Part shown: piece after piece, positions 1 through 7,759 of the stretch | Layout: every line of letters begins with the position of its first letter | Position numbering within the stretch: the first letter of the stretch is position 1 | Source of the DNA: Gordonia phthalatica | GTDB lineage: Bacteria; Actinomycetota; Actinomycetes; Mycobacteriales; Mycobacteriaceae | Reading direction: 5' to 3' | Length of the DNA: 64,000 bases | NCBI RefSeq assembly: GCF_001305675.1 | Contig: NZ_CP011853.1 | Location: 3,162,001-3,226,000 of the forward strand | Made by a program: the position numbers and the translations under genes | Notes under the pieces: model-generated | The model's input: the letters and a program-made list of their open reading frames with translations, nothing else | Told to the model about the DNA's origin: nothing | The model's database searches: none

Positions 1-104
1 GGCTGCTGGTCAACGTGGTCATCGGCGCGCTGGGACTGTGGGTCGCGATCCGCAGACTCCGCGTCCCCGCCCACCGTCTGCCGAGGGGTGTGCGGGTGGC
101 GTAG
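1..104 (+). CDS. C-terminal fragment of a membrane protein
   Basis: An open frame enters from the left edge (codons in phase with position 3) and ends at TAG 102-104. The readable tail is a hydrophobic stretch (LLVNVVIGALGLWVAI) followed by arginines, as expected for a last transmembrane helix with a cytoplasmic basic end. Too little is present to name the family. The DUF488 gene follows after a short gap. Confidence 0.5.
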   Translation, partial: LLVNVVIGALGLWVAIRRLRVPAHRLPRGVRVA

Positions 105-142
105 CGTCGGGGATACCGACACCTCAGGCGAAAGGAGCACCG

Positions 143-502
143 ATGACAGTCTCTATCGCCCGCGTCTACGACGCCCCCGGCGACGGCCGCGTGCTGGTCG
201 ACCGACTGTGGCCGCGCGGAATCCGCAAGGACGATCCGCGGATCGGACGGTGGATCAAGGAGGCGGCGCCGTCGAAGGAGCTGCGCACCTGGTACCACGC
301 GAACATGGACCAGTACGACGCGTTCCACACCCGCTACCTCGCCGAACTCGAGACGCCCGGCCCCGCCGCCGACGCCTTGAACGAACTCGTCGAGCTGGCG
401 AGGGCGGGCGATCTAGAACTCGCGACCGCGATGAAGGATCCCGCGCACAGCGAGGTCCCGACGCTCGTCGAGGCGATCGAGGCGAAGCTGGCGAACGCCT
501 AG
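143..502 (+). CDS. DUF488 family protein (YeaO-like)
   Basis: A 119-residue protein starting at ATG 143, preceded by AAAGGAG. The motif VLVDRLWPRGIRKDD near residues 15-30, followed by the W-x-K-E-x-A-P-S pattern, is characteristic of the YeaO branch of DUF488. These are small cytoplasmic proteins of uncertain function that resemble thioredoxin-fold or nuclease-like folds. An open frame continues upstream to about position 38, but the ribosome-binding site and family length favour 143. Its 3' end overlaps the convergent hydrolase gene by 4 bp. Confidence 0.85.
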   Translation: MTVSIARVYDAPGDGRVLVDRLWPRGIRKDDPRIGRWIKEAAPSKELRTWYHANMDQYDAFHTRYLAELETPGPAADALNELVELARAGDLELATAMKDPAHSEVPTLVEAIEAKLANA

Positions 503-1296
503 CGCGGGAACGCGGGGCGCAACCAGGCCGGCGGACGGAACGGCGTCAGCTCGCCTGCGGGCATCGCGAGCCGATCGGCGACGCCCCACACGGCGGCCAG
601 ATTGTGGCCGAACCCGAGGTGCGAACTGAGGACCTCGATGTTCTCGCTCAACGCCGACGGCTCGTCGCGGCACACCTGCCAGGCGACGATCCCGTCGAGC
701 CTGCTGTAGAACGACGTCGACGGCATCGTCAACGGTTCCGCATCCGCCTCGAGCGGGGTGCCGAGTTCGCGCGCGTGGAAGCGCGACAGCAGGTCGAACA
801 GGTGCTTGGCGCGACTCTGGTCGTGCGTCTCCATCCGGAACGGGCTGCCCAGGGTGATGACCTGCCGGACCTTCTCGGGCGTCTCGCGCGCCAGTTCACG
901 CGCGAAGATCCCGCCGAGGCTCCAGCCGATGAGGCTGACCGGCTGCCCGTGGCGGCGGTAGACGTCGTCGAGCTTGGTGCGCATGCCGCGCAGGATCCGA
1001 TCGCTGGGGCCGATGTTGACGCCCAACCCCCAGCCGTAGGTCGGGTAACCGAGGTTCTTCAGCGTGGTCCGCAGCGGCGTGGTCGTGAGGTCCGACGTCG
1101 TGAAGCCCGGCAGCACCAGGACGGGCTGGGCGTCGTCGCTCATCGGCGCCGCCGCCATCGTCGGCCACGTGGACGCGTAGGCGCCCAGCTCCCACAGGGA
1201 TCGAGTGAAGTCGGTCGACGTCAACGCCAGGCGCGGCTTGCGTGCCGGTCGATGCTGTTCGGTCATCGGGGTCGCGGTCGTCAGTGTCGTGGTCAT
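499..1296 (-). CDS. alpha/beta-fold hydrolase (lipase/esterase-like)
   Basis: A 265-residue protein. VLVLPGF (59-65) resembles an oxyanion-hole strand. G-W-S-L-G-G (124-129) is the nucleophile elbow with Ser126. SRLDGIV supplies a candidate acid (Asp201), and HLGFGHN near residues 226-232 the histidine. No signal peptide is obvious, so it is probably cytoplasmic. The start ATG at 1296 overlaps the TGA of the upstream SDR gene by one base (TGATG), implying translational coupling. The substrate is unknown; the lipid-type neighbourhood suggests an ester or acyl substrate (inference). Confidence 0.8.
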   Translation of the reverse strand: MTTTLTTATPMTEQHRPARKPRLALTSTDFTRSLWELGAYASTWPTMAAAPMSDDAQPVLVLPGFTTSDLTTTPLRTTLKNLGYPTYGWGLGVNIGPSDRILRGMRTKLDDVYRRHGQPVSLIGWSLGGIFARELARETPEKVRQVITLGSPFRMETHDQSRAKHLFDLLSRFHARELGTPLEADAEPLTMPSTSFYSRLDGIVAWQVCRDEPSALSENIEVLSSHLGFGHNLAAVWGVADRLAMPAGELTPFRPPAWLRPAFPR

Positions 1297-2063
1297 CAGT
1301 TCGTCAACATTCCGCCGTCGACCGGGAGGGTGATCCCGGACATGTAGCTGCTGGCGTCGCTGGCGAGGAAGATCAGCGCGGAGTCGAGCTCCCCGGGGCT
1401 GCCGAGGCGGCCGAACAGGGTGCGCGGGACCACGTACTGCTCGAGGACGCCTTCGGCGAACTCGCCGGTCATCTCCGATTCGAAGTAGCCGGGTGCGAGG
1501 GCGTTGACGCGGATGCCCTTGCGCGGCGTCCACTGCTGGGCGAGGTCGCGGGTGAGGCCGATGACGGCCGACTTGCTGGCCGAGTACGCGGCCTGCGGCA
1601 TCAGCACACTGGTGATGCCGAGAATGCTGGCGAGATTGATGATGGAGCTGCCGGGCTGCATCACGCGGGCGCAGGCCTGCGCCATCCAGTACGAGCCGTT
1701 GACGTTGATATCCATCACCTTGCGGAACTCGTCCGGCGACTCGCGCAGGGCGGGCACCGACGCGGCGACACCCGCGTTGTTGACGAGGACGTCGAGGCGA
1801 CCGAACTCGGCCATCGCGGCCTCGGCGGCCGCGGTGCACTGGTCGGGGTCGGCGACGTCGGTGGTCACGGCGATCGCGCGACGCCCCATCGCCTCGATCG
1901 CCGCCTTGGTGTCGGCGAGGCGGTCGGCGCGGCGGGCGGCGAGGACCACATCGGCGCCGACATCGGCGAGGGCTTTGGCGAAGCCGACACCGAGGCCGCT
2001 GGATGCGCCCGTGACGAGCGCGACTTTTCCGTCGAGCCGGAAGTTGTCGAGGATGGCAGACAT
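1296..2063 (-). CDS. short-chain dehydrogenase/reductase
   Basis: A 255-residue classical SDR. The TGASSGLG cofactor motif lies at about 18-25, NNAG at 95-98, catalytic Ser146 in INLASILG, and Y160-S-A-S-K164. An NAD(P)-dependent oxidoreductase acting on an alcohol or ketone is expected; the arginines after beta-2 (AARRADRL) would suit NADPH. The ATG follows an AGGAG about 8 nt upstream. It is co-directional with the downstream hydrolase (1-base overlap) and lies 56 bp after the GNAT gene, so it may belong to the same leftward operon as phaC. The substrate is not determinable. Confidence 0.9.
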   Translation of the reverse strand: MSAILDNFRLDGKVALVTGASSGLGVGFAKALADVGADVVLAARRADRLADTKAAIEAMGRRAIAVTTDVADPDQCTAAAEAAMAEFGRLDVLVNNAGVAASVPALRESPDEFRKVMDINVNGSYWMAQACARVMQPGSSIINLASILGITSVLMPQAAYSASKSAVIGLTRDLAQQWTPRKGIRVNALAPGYFESEMTGEFAEGVLEQYVVPRTLFGRLGSPGELDSALIFLASDASSYMSGITLPVDGGMLTN

Positions 2064-2119
2064 CGGAGGTCTCCTGATCGGGTGGGAGGGTTCAGGGGGG
2101 TGAGGGGATGGAACAGGAA

Positions 2120-2650
2120 TCAGCCGAGGGCGTCGACGACACCGATGGCGTCGAGGGTCTCGAGGCCCTCCTGCGCGAAGTGCGCGAGCACGATGAGGTC
2201 GTGGAGCTCGCCGTCGCGGTCGCGGATGTGGTCGCGCAGGAGCGCTTCGCCGGTGAAGCCGAAGCGGGAGAACATCTCGATCACCGGTTCCTGGTCGGTC
2301 GCGAGCTCGATGACGATCTTGCCCAGCCCGGCGCCGAATCCGCTGCGCAGCGCCTGCTTGGTGAGGTCACGCCCCAGGCCGGTGCCGCGGGCGTCCGGAT
2401 CGACGACGATCCGCAGCTCGCCGACGTGGTCGGACCAACCGGGCAGTCGCTGCACGGCGGCCCAGCCGACCACCGCGCCGTCGTCGACGGCCACCCACCG
2501 CAGATCCGGGGAATCGGCGAGGGAGACGACGTGCTCGGGGTCGTTGAGGTCCTCGCGGATCAGGGTGAGGTCGAGGTCCGAGAGCTTGGCGAACATCGCG
2601 GCCAGGCCGGTGACGTCGTCTCGGGTGAGATTGCGAATCTCAGCAGTCAT
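2120..2650 (-). CDS. GNAT family N-acetyltransferase
   Basis: A 176-residue single GNAT domain. The acetyl-CoA-binding segment reads VDPDARGTGLGRDLTKQAL (R-G-x-G-x-G-R/K pattern), and the late FSRFGF motif is typical of the family. The acceptor is unknown. The chosen start is ATG 2650, two bases after the stop of the upstream phaC-like gene. A TTG at 2656 overlapping that stop is possible but less likely. The near-zero spacing shows co-transcription with the PHA-type genes. Confidence 0.85.
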   Translation of the reverse strand: MTAEIRNLTRDDVTGLAAMFAKLSDLDLTLIREDLNDPEHVVSLADSPDLRWVAVDDGAVVGWAAVQRLPGWSDHVGELRIVVDPDARGTGLGRDLTKQALRSGFGAGLGKIVIELATDQEPVIEMFSRFGFTGEALLRDHIRDRDGELHDLIVLAHFAQEGLETLDAIGVVDALG

Positions 2651-2652
2651 GG

Positions 2653-3705
2653 TCAACGCGCCTCGCTCTGCTTCTGGAGGAATTCGATGATGGTGGGGAT
2701 GGTGGTCTTGGCCGCGGTACGGCCGACGACCAGGCCGATGTGTCCGCCCTTGAGCCGCAGCTCGGTCTTCTGCTCGGACCCGACCAGGTCCATGACCGGC
2801 GCCGCCGCCGCGGCGGGCACGATGTGGTCCTTCTCCCCCAGCACCGCCATGAACGGCACGGTGATGGATTTGAGACTGACGTGATCGCCGCCGATGACCA
2901 GCTTGTCCTCGACGAAGGCGTTGTCGCGCATCAGCATGGTCGACATCTGGCGCGCGAGCTCACCGGCGAGCGGCACGTGGTCGCTCGCCCAGCCGTTCAT
3001 CGACTGGTAGGCCTTCACGTAGTCGTCGCTCCACAGCTTCTCGAGCAGGTCCACGTAACCGTTGATGTCGGCGGTCGGCTTCAACGAACGGAAGGCCGAG
3101 AAGACAACGTCCGCGGGCACGTTCCCGTCGTCGCCGAGGACCGCGTCGACGTCGTCGCCGATGGACCCCAGCGACGGCGGCATCTGTGTGAAGTCCACCG
3201 GGCACGCGGTGACGGTGTGCGAGCGGACCGGTGCGTCCGGGTGGTGAGCGCCGTGCAGCAGGGTCAGGACTCCGCCGAAGCAGTAGCCGAGCAGGCTCAC
3301 CTCGTCGGCCTCCGACCGCTTGCACACCTCGCGGATCGCGGCGGGGATGGCGCCGTCGACGTAGTACTCGAAGCCGTTGCGCGCGTCGCGCTCGTCGGCC
3401 TCGCCCCACTCCAGCATGTAGACGTCGAAGCCGCCCGCGAGCAGGTGCTCGATGAAGCTGTTGCCCGGCGTCAGATCGAGGATGTAGGCGCGGGAGACGA
3501 CGCTGAACACGATGAGCAGCGGTGGTCGGTAGCGGATGTCGTCGTTCCGATAGCGGTACAGCTCGGCGCGGCCGTTGCGCCACACCAGGTCGCGCGGGGT
3601 GACGCCGTTTTTGACGCTCGAGACGCCCGCGGCCATCTTGATGCCGTTGCGGGCGCGGAGCGCGTTGCGTTCCACCTCTTTGCGGATGCTGTCGACGATG
3701 CTCAC
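2653..3705 (-). CDS. phaC: PHA synthase-like alpha/beta hydrolase (class III PhaC type)
   Basis: A 350-residue protein, close to the length of class III PhaC subunits. The lipase-like box is G-Y-C-F-G-G (140-145) with Cys142 as nucleophile instead of Ser, the hallmark of polyhydroxyalkanoate synthases. Asp293 (GEKDHIVP) and His322 (KGGHIGLVVG) complete the triad. It would polymerise (R)-3-hydroxyacyl-CoA into polyester, or act as a related acyltransferase. The GTG start overlaps the stop of the 98-residue coiled-coil gene (GTGA), so the pair is translationally coupled, like a PhaC/PhaE- or phasin-type partnership. Whether this organism makes granules is not shown. Confidence 0.75.
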   Translation of the reverse strand: MSIVDSIRKEVERNALRARNGIKMAAGVSSVKNGVTPRDLVWRNGRAELYRYRNDDIRYRPPLLIVFSVVSRAYILDLTPGNSFIEHLLAGGFDVYMLEWGEADERDARNGFEYYVDGAIPAAIREVCKRSEADEVSLLGYCFGGVLTLLHGAHHPDAPVRSHTVTACPVDFTQMPPSLGSIGDDVDAVLGDDGNVPADVVFSAFRSLKPTADINGYVDLLEKLWSDDYVKAYQSMNGWASDHVPLAGELARQMSTMLMRDNAFVEDKLVIGGDHVSLKSITVPFMAVLGEKDHIVPAAAAAPVMDLVGSEQKTELRLKGGHIGLVVGRTAAKTTIPTIIEFLQKQSEAR

Positions 3706-3998
3706 TTCTCGTCCTTCCGCTGGGCGTCGCGCTCGGCGAGCTCCATCCGAAGTTGGCGAACCTCGTAGTCGAGTTCACCGATCTGCCTGCGCAGCTTTTT
3801 CACGTCAGTGCCCGCGGGCAGGTTGGCCAGGTGCAGGGCCGAGGCGACGACGCCGCCGACCTTCCGGCCCGCGGCCCGACGCAGCCCGCCGACCACCTGA
3901 TTCGCGGTGCGGAACTCGTCGGAATGCACCACGTCCTCGACCACCGGCGTCACCCGCTTCTCGACGGCGTCGTAGACCGATCGCAGAGAGAATCCCAT
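3702..3998 (-). CDS. small coiled-coil protein, possible PhaE/phasin-like partner of PhaC
   Basis: A 98-residue protein. The N-terminal part is amphipathic (YDAVEKRVTPVVEDVV). The last 35 residues form a heptad-rich, highly charged coiled coil (VKKLRRQIGELDYEVRQLRM) ending in lysines. It resembles small phasin/PhaE-type proteins in character but is far shorter than canonical PhaE (about 350 residues). It is coupled on both sides: its ATG overlaps the TetR stop (TGATG) and its stop overlaps the phaC GTG. A structural or granule-associated role is inferred from context only. Confidence 0.6.
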   Translation of the reverse strand: MGFSLRSVYDAVEKRVTPVVEDVVHSDEFRTANQVVGGLRRAAGRKVGGVVASALHLANLPAGTDVKKLRRQIGELDYEVRQLRMELAERDAQRKDEK

Positions 3999-4576
3999 CA
4001 GCTCGCCTTTCGGAATCCAGTGCCGCCGGTCGGGGCGCCGAGCATGGCGGCACAGGCCTGACGAACCTTCACCGCATCGGGTTCTTCACCCGTGATCAGA
4101 TTCGCATACACGAAGGTCTCGGTGATGCGAACCAGGATCAACGCGAGGTCGTCGATCGGCAGGGACGGCGCGAGCTCGCCCGCATCCACACGCTCGTCGA
4201 GGAATTCACTCACCTTCCCGACGATCCGCGGCTGCACACCGCCACCCCAGGTGGTCATCACCTTGAACGCGCGTTCGGGTTCGCGGGCCAGGAATCCTCG
4301 GAACGACGCGTCGCGGTTGGCGATGGCGGCGAACTCGCCGAGGGTGTTCGCGATCTTCGTCGGCCCCGCGCCCGCCGCCCTGCGGTGGGCGGTGTCGAGA
4401 GCGAGTTCGGCCATCGCCCAGATCACCTCGGCCAGGAGTCCGTCACGGCCGTTGAACCTGCGGTAGATGGTGCTGCGATTGACGCCGACAGTCTGCGCGA
4501 GCTCGCCGACCTCGATGCGCCCCTTGGTGACGAAGGCCTCGCGCGCAGCGGCCAGGACGGTGCTCTGATCGATCAT
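3998..4576 (-). CDS. TetR/AcrR family transcriptional regulator
   Basis: A 192-residue protein with an N-terminal helix-turn-helix (VGELAQTVGVNRSTIYRRFN, about 22-41), the classical TetR recognition helix, and a variable ligand-binding domain. The start ATG 4576 is preceded by AGGAGGAG. It is the first gene of the leftward operon with the coiled-coil and phaC genes and is divergent from the fatty acyl-CoA synthetase. It probably represses one or both directions through the inverted repeat at 4616-4640, with an acyl-CoA-like ligand as a guess. Confidence 0.88.
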   Translation of the reverse strand: MIDQSTVLAAAREAFVTKGRIEVGELAQTVGVNRSTIYRRFNGRDGLLAEVIWAMAELALDTAHRRAAGAGPTKIANTLGEFAAIANRDASFRGFLAREPERAFKVMTTWGGGVQPRIVGKVSEFLDERVDAGELAPSLPIDDLALILVRITETFVYANLITGEEPDAVKVRQACAAMLGAPTGGTGFRKAS

Positions 4577-4615
4577 GCGAACCACTCCTCCTCGCGCGAC
4601 ACACTCGGCTGTTTG

Positions 4616-4640
4616 TGCACCATTTCGGGAAAATGATGCA
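4616..4640. promoter_or_regulatory. inverted-repeat candidate operator between tetR and fadD
   Basis: TGCACCATTT (4616-4625) and AAATGATGCA (4631-4640) are inverted repeats with one mismatch, separated by 5 bp. The centre is about 50 bp upstream of tetR and 117 bp upstream of the fadD-like start. The size and position suit a TetR-family dimer site; binding by the adjacent regulator is inferred. Confidence 0.5.
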
Positions 4641-4744
4641 AATTCGGGCGTAATCAGGAACACTATCCCGATGGGTCCATTAGGTGACCCACGTTGAGAA
4701 ATCCGGTGGCACTTCACACGTGCGACGGCTTCCGAAGGAGAAAC

Positions 4745-6391
4745 ATGATCGAAACGACAATGCAGCACGGAGATCTGCTGATCTCCGACGTACTCGAGTA
4801 CAGCCGCCGTGTATTCCCCGAGGCCAAGGTCATCACCTGGACCGGCGAAGGCACCCGCGAGGCGTCGTTCTCGGAGATCGGCGACCAGGCTGCACAGCTC
4901 GCCAACGCGCTCGTCAAGCTGGGCGTTGAGCAGGGCGATCGTGTCGCGACGTTCATGTGGAACAACAACGAGCACCAGGCGCTCTACGCCGGCGTCCCGT
5001 CCATGGGCGCCATCCTGCACACCCTGAACCTGCGCCTGACACCGGAACAGGCCGTGTTCATCATCAACCACGCCGACGACAAGGTGATCTTCGTCGACGC
5101 CACCGTCGCACCGCTGCTGTCGCCGTACCTGGCGAGCACCCCGAACGTGCAGCACGTGGTCGTCGCCAACGGCCCGGTCGAGTCGCTCACCGCCCCCGAC
5201 CACATCACCGTCCACGCCTACAACGACCTCATCGCGGGCGAGGCCACCACGTACGACTGGCCGAAGATCGACGAGAACACCGCCGCCGTCATGTGCTACA
5301 CCTCGGGCACCACCGGCGACCCGAAGGGCGTCGTCTACTCGCACCGCAGCATCTACCTGCACTCGATGCTCGCGACCACCACCATGGCGATGCAGCTGTC
5401 GAACCAGGACAGCATGCTGGCGATCGTCCCGATGTTCCACGTCATGTCGTGGGGACTCCCCTACGCCGCGATGATGGCCGGCTCGACCCTCGTCATGCCC
5501 GACCGCTTCCTGCAGCCCGAGCCGCTGCTGGCGATGATGGCCGCGACCAAGCCGACCCTCGCCGCCGCCGTCCCCACCATCTGGCAGGGCGTCGCCGCCC
5601 AGCTCGACGCCAAGCCGCAGGACATCACGCACCTGCGCGAGGTGGTCGTCGGCGGTGCCGCCGTCCCGCCGTCCATGATCAAGAAGTTCGACGGCTACGG
5701 CGTCACCATCATCCACGCCTGGGGCATGACCGAGACCTCGCCGCTCGGCAGCGTCGCGCGTCCGCCCGCCGGTCTGACCGACCCGGACGAGATCTTCTCC
5801 TACCGCGTCACCCAGGGCCGTTTCCCGGCCCCGGTCAAGGCCCGCATCGTCGGCGACAACGGCGAGGAGCAGCCGTGGGACGGTGAGGCACGCGGCGAGC
5901 TCGAGGTGGCCGGCCCGTGGATCACCGGCGCCTACTACCAGCCGGAGGGCAACGTCACCGACCCGAGCAAGTTCGACGACGGCTGGCTGCGCACCGGCGA
6001 CGTCGCGACCGTCACGCCGAACGGCTTCATGACGATCGTCGACCGCGCCAAGGACATCATCAAGACCGGCGGCGAGTGGATCTCGTCGGTCGAACTCGAG
6101 AACGTCATCGCCTCCAACCCGGCGGTCGTCGAGGCCACCGTCATCGGCGTCCCCGACGCCAAGTGGGACGAGCGTCCGTTCGTGCTCGCCGTGGTTCGCA
6201 GCGAGGCCGACACCGACGTCGACGCCCACAAGGCGTACCTGGCCGAGCGGCTGCCGAAGTGGCAGATCCCGGAGCGCTGGTCGTTCGTCACCGAGGTCCC
6301 GAAGACCTCGGTCGGCAAGTTCGACAAGAAGCGCGTCCGCCAGGCCTACGCCGACGGCGACTACACGGTCCTCGGCGGACCGGAGGCCTGA
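4745..6391 (+). CDS. fatty acyl-CoA synthetase (FadD/AMP-binding family)
   Basis: A 548-residue ANL-superfamily ligase. The AMP-binding P-loop is YTSGTTGDPKG (185-195), the A5-type motif is WGMTETSP, and the hinge region D-G-W-L-R-T-G-D is followed by DRAKDIIKTGGEWISS. The C-terminal catalytic lysine is in VGKFDKK (Lys525). It activates a fatty acid to acyl-AMP and then acyl-CoA. The length and motifs match medium- and long-chain acyl-CoA ligases. The start ATG 4745 has GAAGGAG upstream; an in-frame ATG 51 bp earlier lacks one. It is divergent from tetR and followed by a strong terminator. Confidence 0.9.
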   Translation: MIETTMQHGDLLISDVLEYSRRVFPEAKVITWTGEGTREASFSEIGDQAAQLANALVKLGVEQGDRVATFMWNNNEHQALYAGVPSMGAILHTLNLRLTPEQAVFIINHADDKVIFVDATVAPLLSPYLASTPNVQHVVVANGPVESLTAPDHITVHAYNDLIAGEATTYDWPKIDENTAAVMCYTSGTTGDPKGVVYSHRSIYLHSMLATTTMAMQLSNQDSMLAIVPMFHVMSWGLPYAAMMAGSTLVMPDRFLQPEPLLAMMAATKPTLAAAVPTIWQGVAAQLDAKPQDITHLREVVVGGAAVPPSMIKKFDGYGVTIIHAWGMTETSPLGSVARPPAGLTDPDEIFSYRVTQGRFPAPVKARIVGDNGEEQPWDGEARGELEVAGPWITGAYYQPEGNVTDPSKFDDGWLRTGDVATVTPNGFMTIVDRAKDIIKTGGEWISSVELENVIASNPAVVEATVIGVPDAKWDERPFVLAVVRSEADTDVDAHKAYLAERLPKWQIPERWSFVTEVPKTSVGKFDKKRVRQAYADGDYTVLGGPEA

Positions 6392-6425
6392 GCCTCGGCC
6401 GCGTCGAATCGACTGCACTGACCGG

Positions 6426-6458
6426 AGGCCCGGTCGCCCTCGACGGGCGACCGGGCCT
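6426..6458 (+). terminator. intrinsic-type terminator after fadD
   Basis: A perfect 14-bp stem (6426-6439 with 6445-6458) closes a 5-nt loop, followed by TTCCCC. It lies 35 bp after the synthetase stop. Confidence 0.7.
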
Positions 6459-6484
6459 TCCCCGTCGACGTGGTCCGCGCGGTC

Positions 6485-6490
6485 TACACT
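6485..6490 (+). promoter_or_regulatory. -10 box of a probable leaderless transcript (hydrolase)
   Basis: TACACT ends 6 nt before GTG 6497, so the expected transcription start coincides with the start codon. No Shine-Dalgarno sequence is visible. Confidence 0.5.
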
Positions 6491-6496
6491 CGCTGC

Positions 6497-7516
6497 GTGA
6501 GCCGCACCAAGAAATTGACGCTGGCCGCGGTGGGGGTGATCGTCGCGCTGGGTCTCGGCACCGCGGCGTGGGTGCTGGCGGTCCACGACTTCGGACTTCA
6601 CCAGGAGCGGGTCACCATCGAGGGACCTCGCGGCGAACTGTCCGCGGTCCTCGACACCCCGGCGAAGCGAGACGGCCCGTTCGGCTTGATCGTCGTCGTC
6701 CACGACGCGGGGCCGGCGCAGGCCCGCACCGACCGCGACAAGCCGCTGTGGAACGCCTACGCGAAGGCCGGTTTCGCCATCCTCTCGTGGGACAAGCCCG
6801 GTGTCGACGGCGCCTCGGGGAACTGGCTGGATCAGTCGATGCACGATCGCGCTGCCGAGGTGGAGGCGGCGATCTCGTGGGCGTACACCCGTCCCGACCT
6901 GGACACCACGCGTCTGGGTGTGTGGGGCATCGGGGAGGCCGGCTGGGTGGTGCCGCAGGTGCTCGCCGCTCGCAACGACATCGGTTTCGCAGTCCTCGTC
7001 GGACCGGCGATCAACTGGTTGCGGCAGGACGAGTTCGCGTTGCGCGCCGACCTCGCAGCCCGGCAGGCGAAGCCCGCCGAGGCGGCCGTCGAACTCGATC
7101 GTCGCGCTCGCCGGGTGGCACTGCTGAAGGACGGAGCCGACTATCGGCGCTACGTCGCATCGCGCATCGACCCGACGCCGATGTCCGCGGCGCAGTGGGG
7201 TTTCGCCGCACGCAATTTCCGCGCCGACGCGACGGCATCGCTGAGCCGGATCTCGGTGCCGTTGCTGTTGGTTCTCGGCGGCGAGGATCGCTACGCCGAC
7301 GTGAACGAGACCGAGGCGGTGTACCGCCGGAAGGTGCAGCCCTCGGTGCTGACGATCAAGCGGTTCAGCGAGGCCACGCACGCCATCACGCGCAAGGGCA
7401 TCGAGTACCGGAGCGACTTCCGCGTGTCCGCACGTGAAATCTTCGCTCCGTCGACCGTGTACGCGCCCGGATACCTCGACGCGTTGCGAATCTTCGCCCA
7501 GCGCAACACCAAGTGA
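6497..7516 (+). CDS. membrane-anchored alpha/beta-hydrolase-like protein lacking the nucleophile serine
   Basis: A 339-residue protein with an N-terminal membrane anchor (about 8-28, AAVGVIVALGLGTAAWVLAV) and an extracytoplasmic alpha/beta-hydrolase fold. The elbow region reads VWGIGEAGWVVPQ (142-154), where relatives of this type have G-x-S-Q-G-G-W. The serine position (146) is Gly. The acid (GGEDRYAD) and histidine (ATHAI) regions remain. It may be a non-catalytic relative or use another mechanism. The GTG start is supported by the leaderless -10 box. A frame opening at 6470 exists but would place that box inside the gene. Confidence 0.75.
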   Translation: MSRTKKLTLAAVGVIVALGLGTAAWVLAVHDFGLHQERVTIEGPRGELSAVLDTPAKRDGPFGLIVVVHDAGPAQARTDRDKPLWNAYAKAGFAILSWDKPGVDGASGNWLDQSMHDRAAEVEAAISWAYTRPDLDTTRLGVWGIGEAGWVVPQVLAARNDIGFAVLVGPAINWLRQDEFALRADLAARQAKPAEAAVELDRRARRVALLKDGADYRRYVASRIDPTPMSAAQWGFAARNFRADATASLSRISVPLLLVLGGEDRYADVNETEAVYRRKVQPSVLTIKRFSEATHAITRKGIEYRSDFRVSAREIFAPSTVYAPGYLDALRIFAQRNTK

Positions 7517-7612
7517 CTCCGATTCGCGCGCACCGGACGTTCAGCGAATCGCTGACGCACCGGGTACGGTGGTTCTCGTACCTCCCGTTCACTACAGAAA
7601 GGCACGGTTCCG

Positions 7613-7696
7613 ATGGACTCCGCACTGTGGGCAACCCTGACTGACCACCCTCAGCTTCTCGAGCTTCTGAAGTCCGTTTTCTCGGGCGTTCAGTAA
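7613..7696 (+). CDS. 27-residue peptide gene
   Basis: ATG 7613 to TAA 7694-7696 encodes 27 residues, beginning MDSALWATLTDHPQ and ending LLKSVFSGVQ. GAAAGG (7597-7602) lies 10 nt upstream, and a strong hairpin terminator follows 12 nt after the stop, so it looks like a complete monocistronic unit. The peptide is short, acidic to neutral and amphipathic. Size and character recall the tiny PorA/PorH-type peptides of corynebacterial outer membranes, but there is no clear sequence match that I can claim. Confidence 0.5.
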   Translation: MDSALWATLTDHPQLLELLKSVFSGVQ

Positions 7697-7708
7697 GAGT
7701 TCGGCATC

Positions 7709-7744
7709 GAGAGCGCCTCGCCCGGTTTCGGGCGAGGCGCTCTC
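7709..7744. terminator. bidirectional hairpin terminator
   Basis: A perfect 15-bp stem (7709-7723 with 7730-7744) with loop GGTTTC lies between the small peptide gene (+) and the 3' end of the convergent dprE1-like gene (stop at 7760). Confidence 0.75.
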
Positions 7745-7759
7745 TGTCGTTGTCGGGGT

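Noticed and set aside
3998..7381. A minus-strand frame extending more than 2.8 kb upstream of the TetR gene
   Set aside because: Only the last 192 codons have TetR homology; the rest is antisense to fadD and the following hydrolase, and ATG 4576 has a strong ribosome-binding site.
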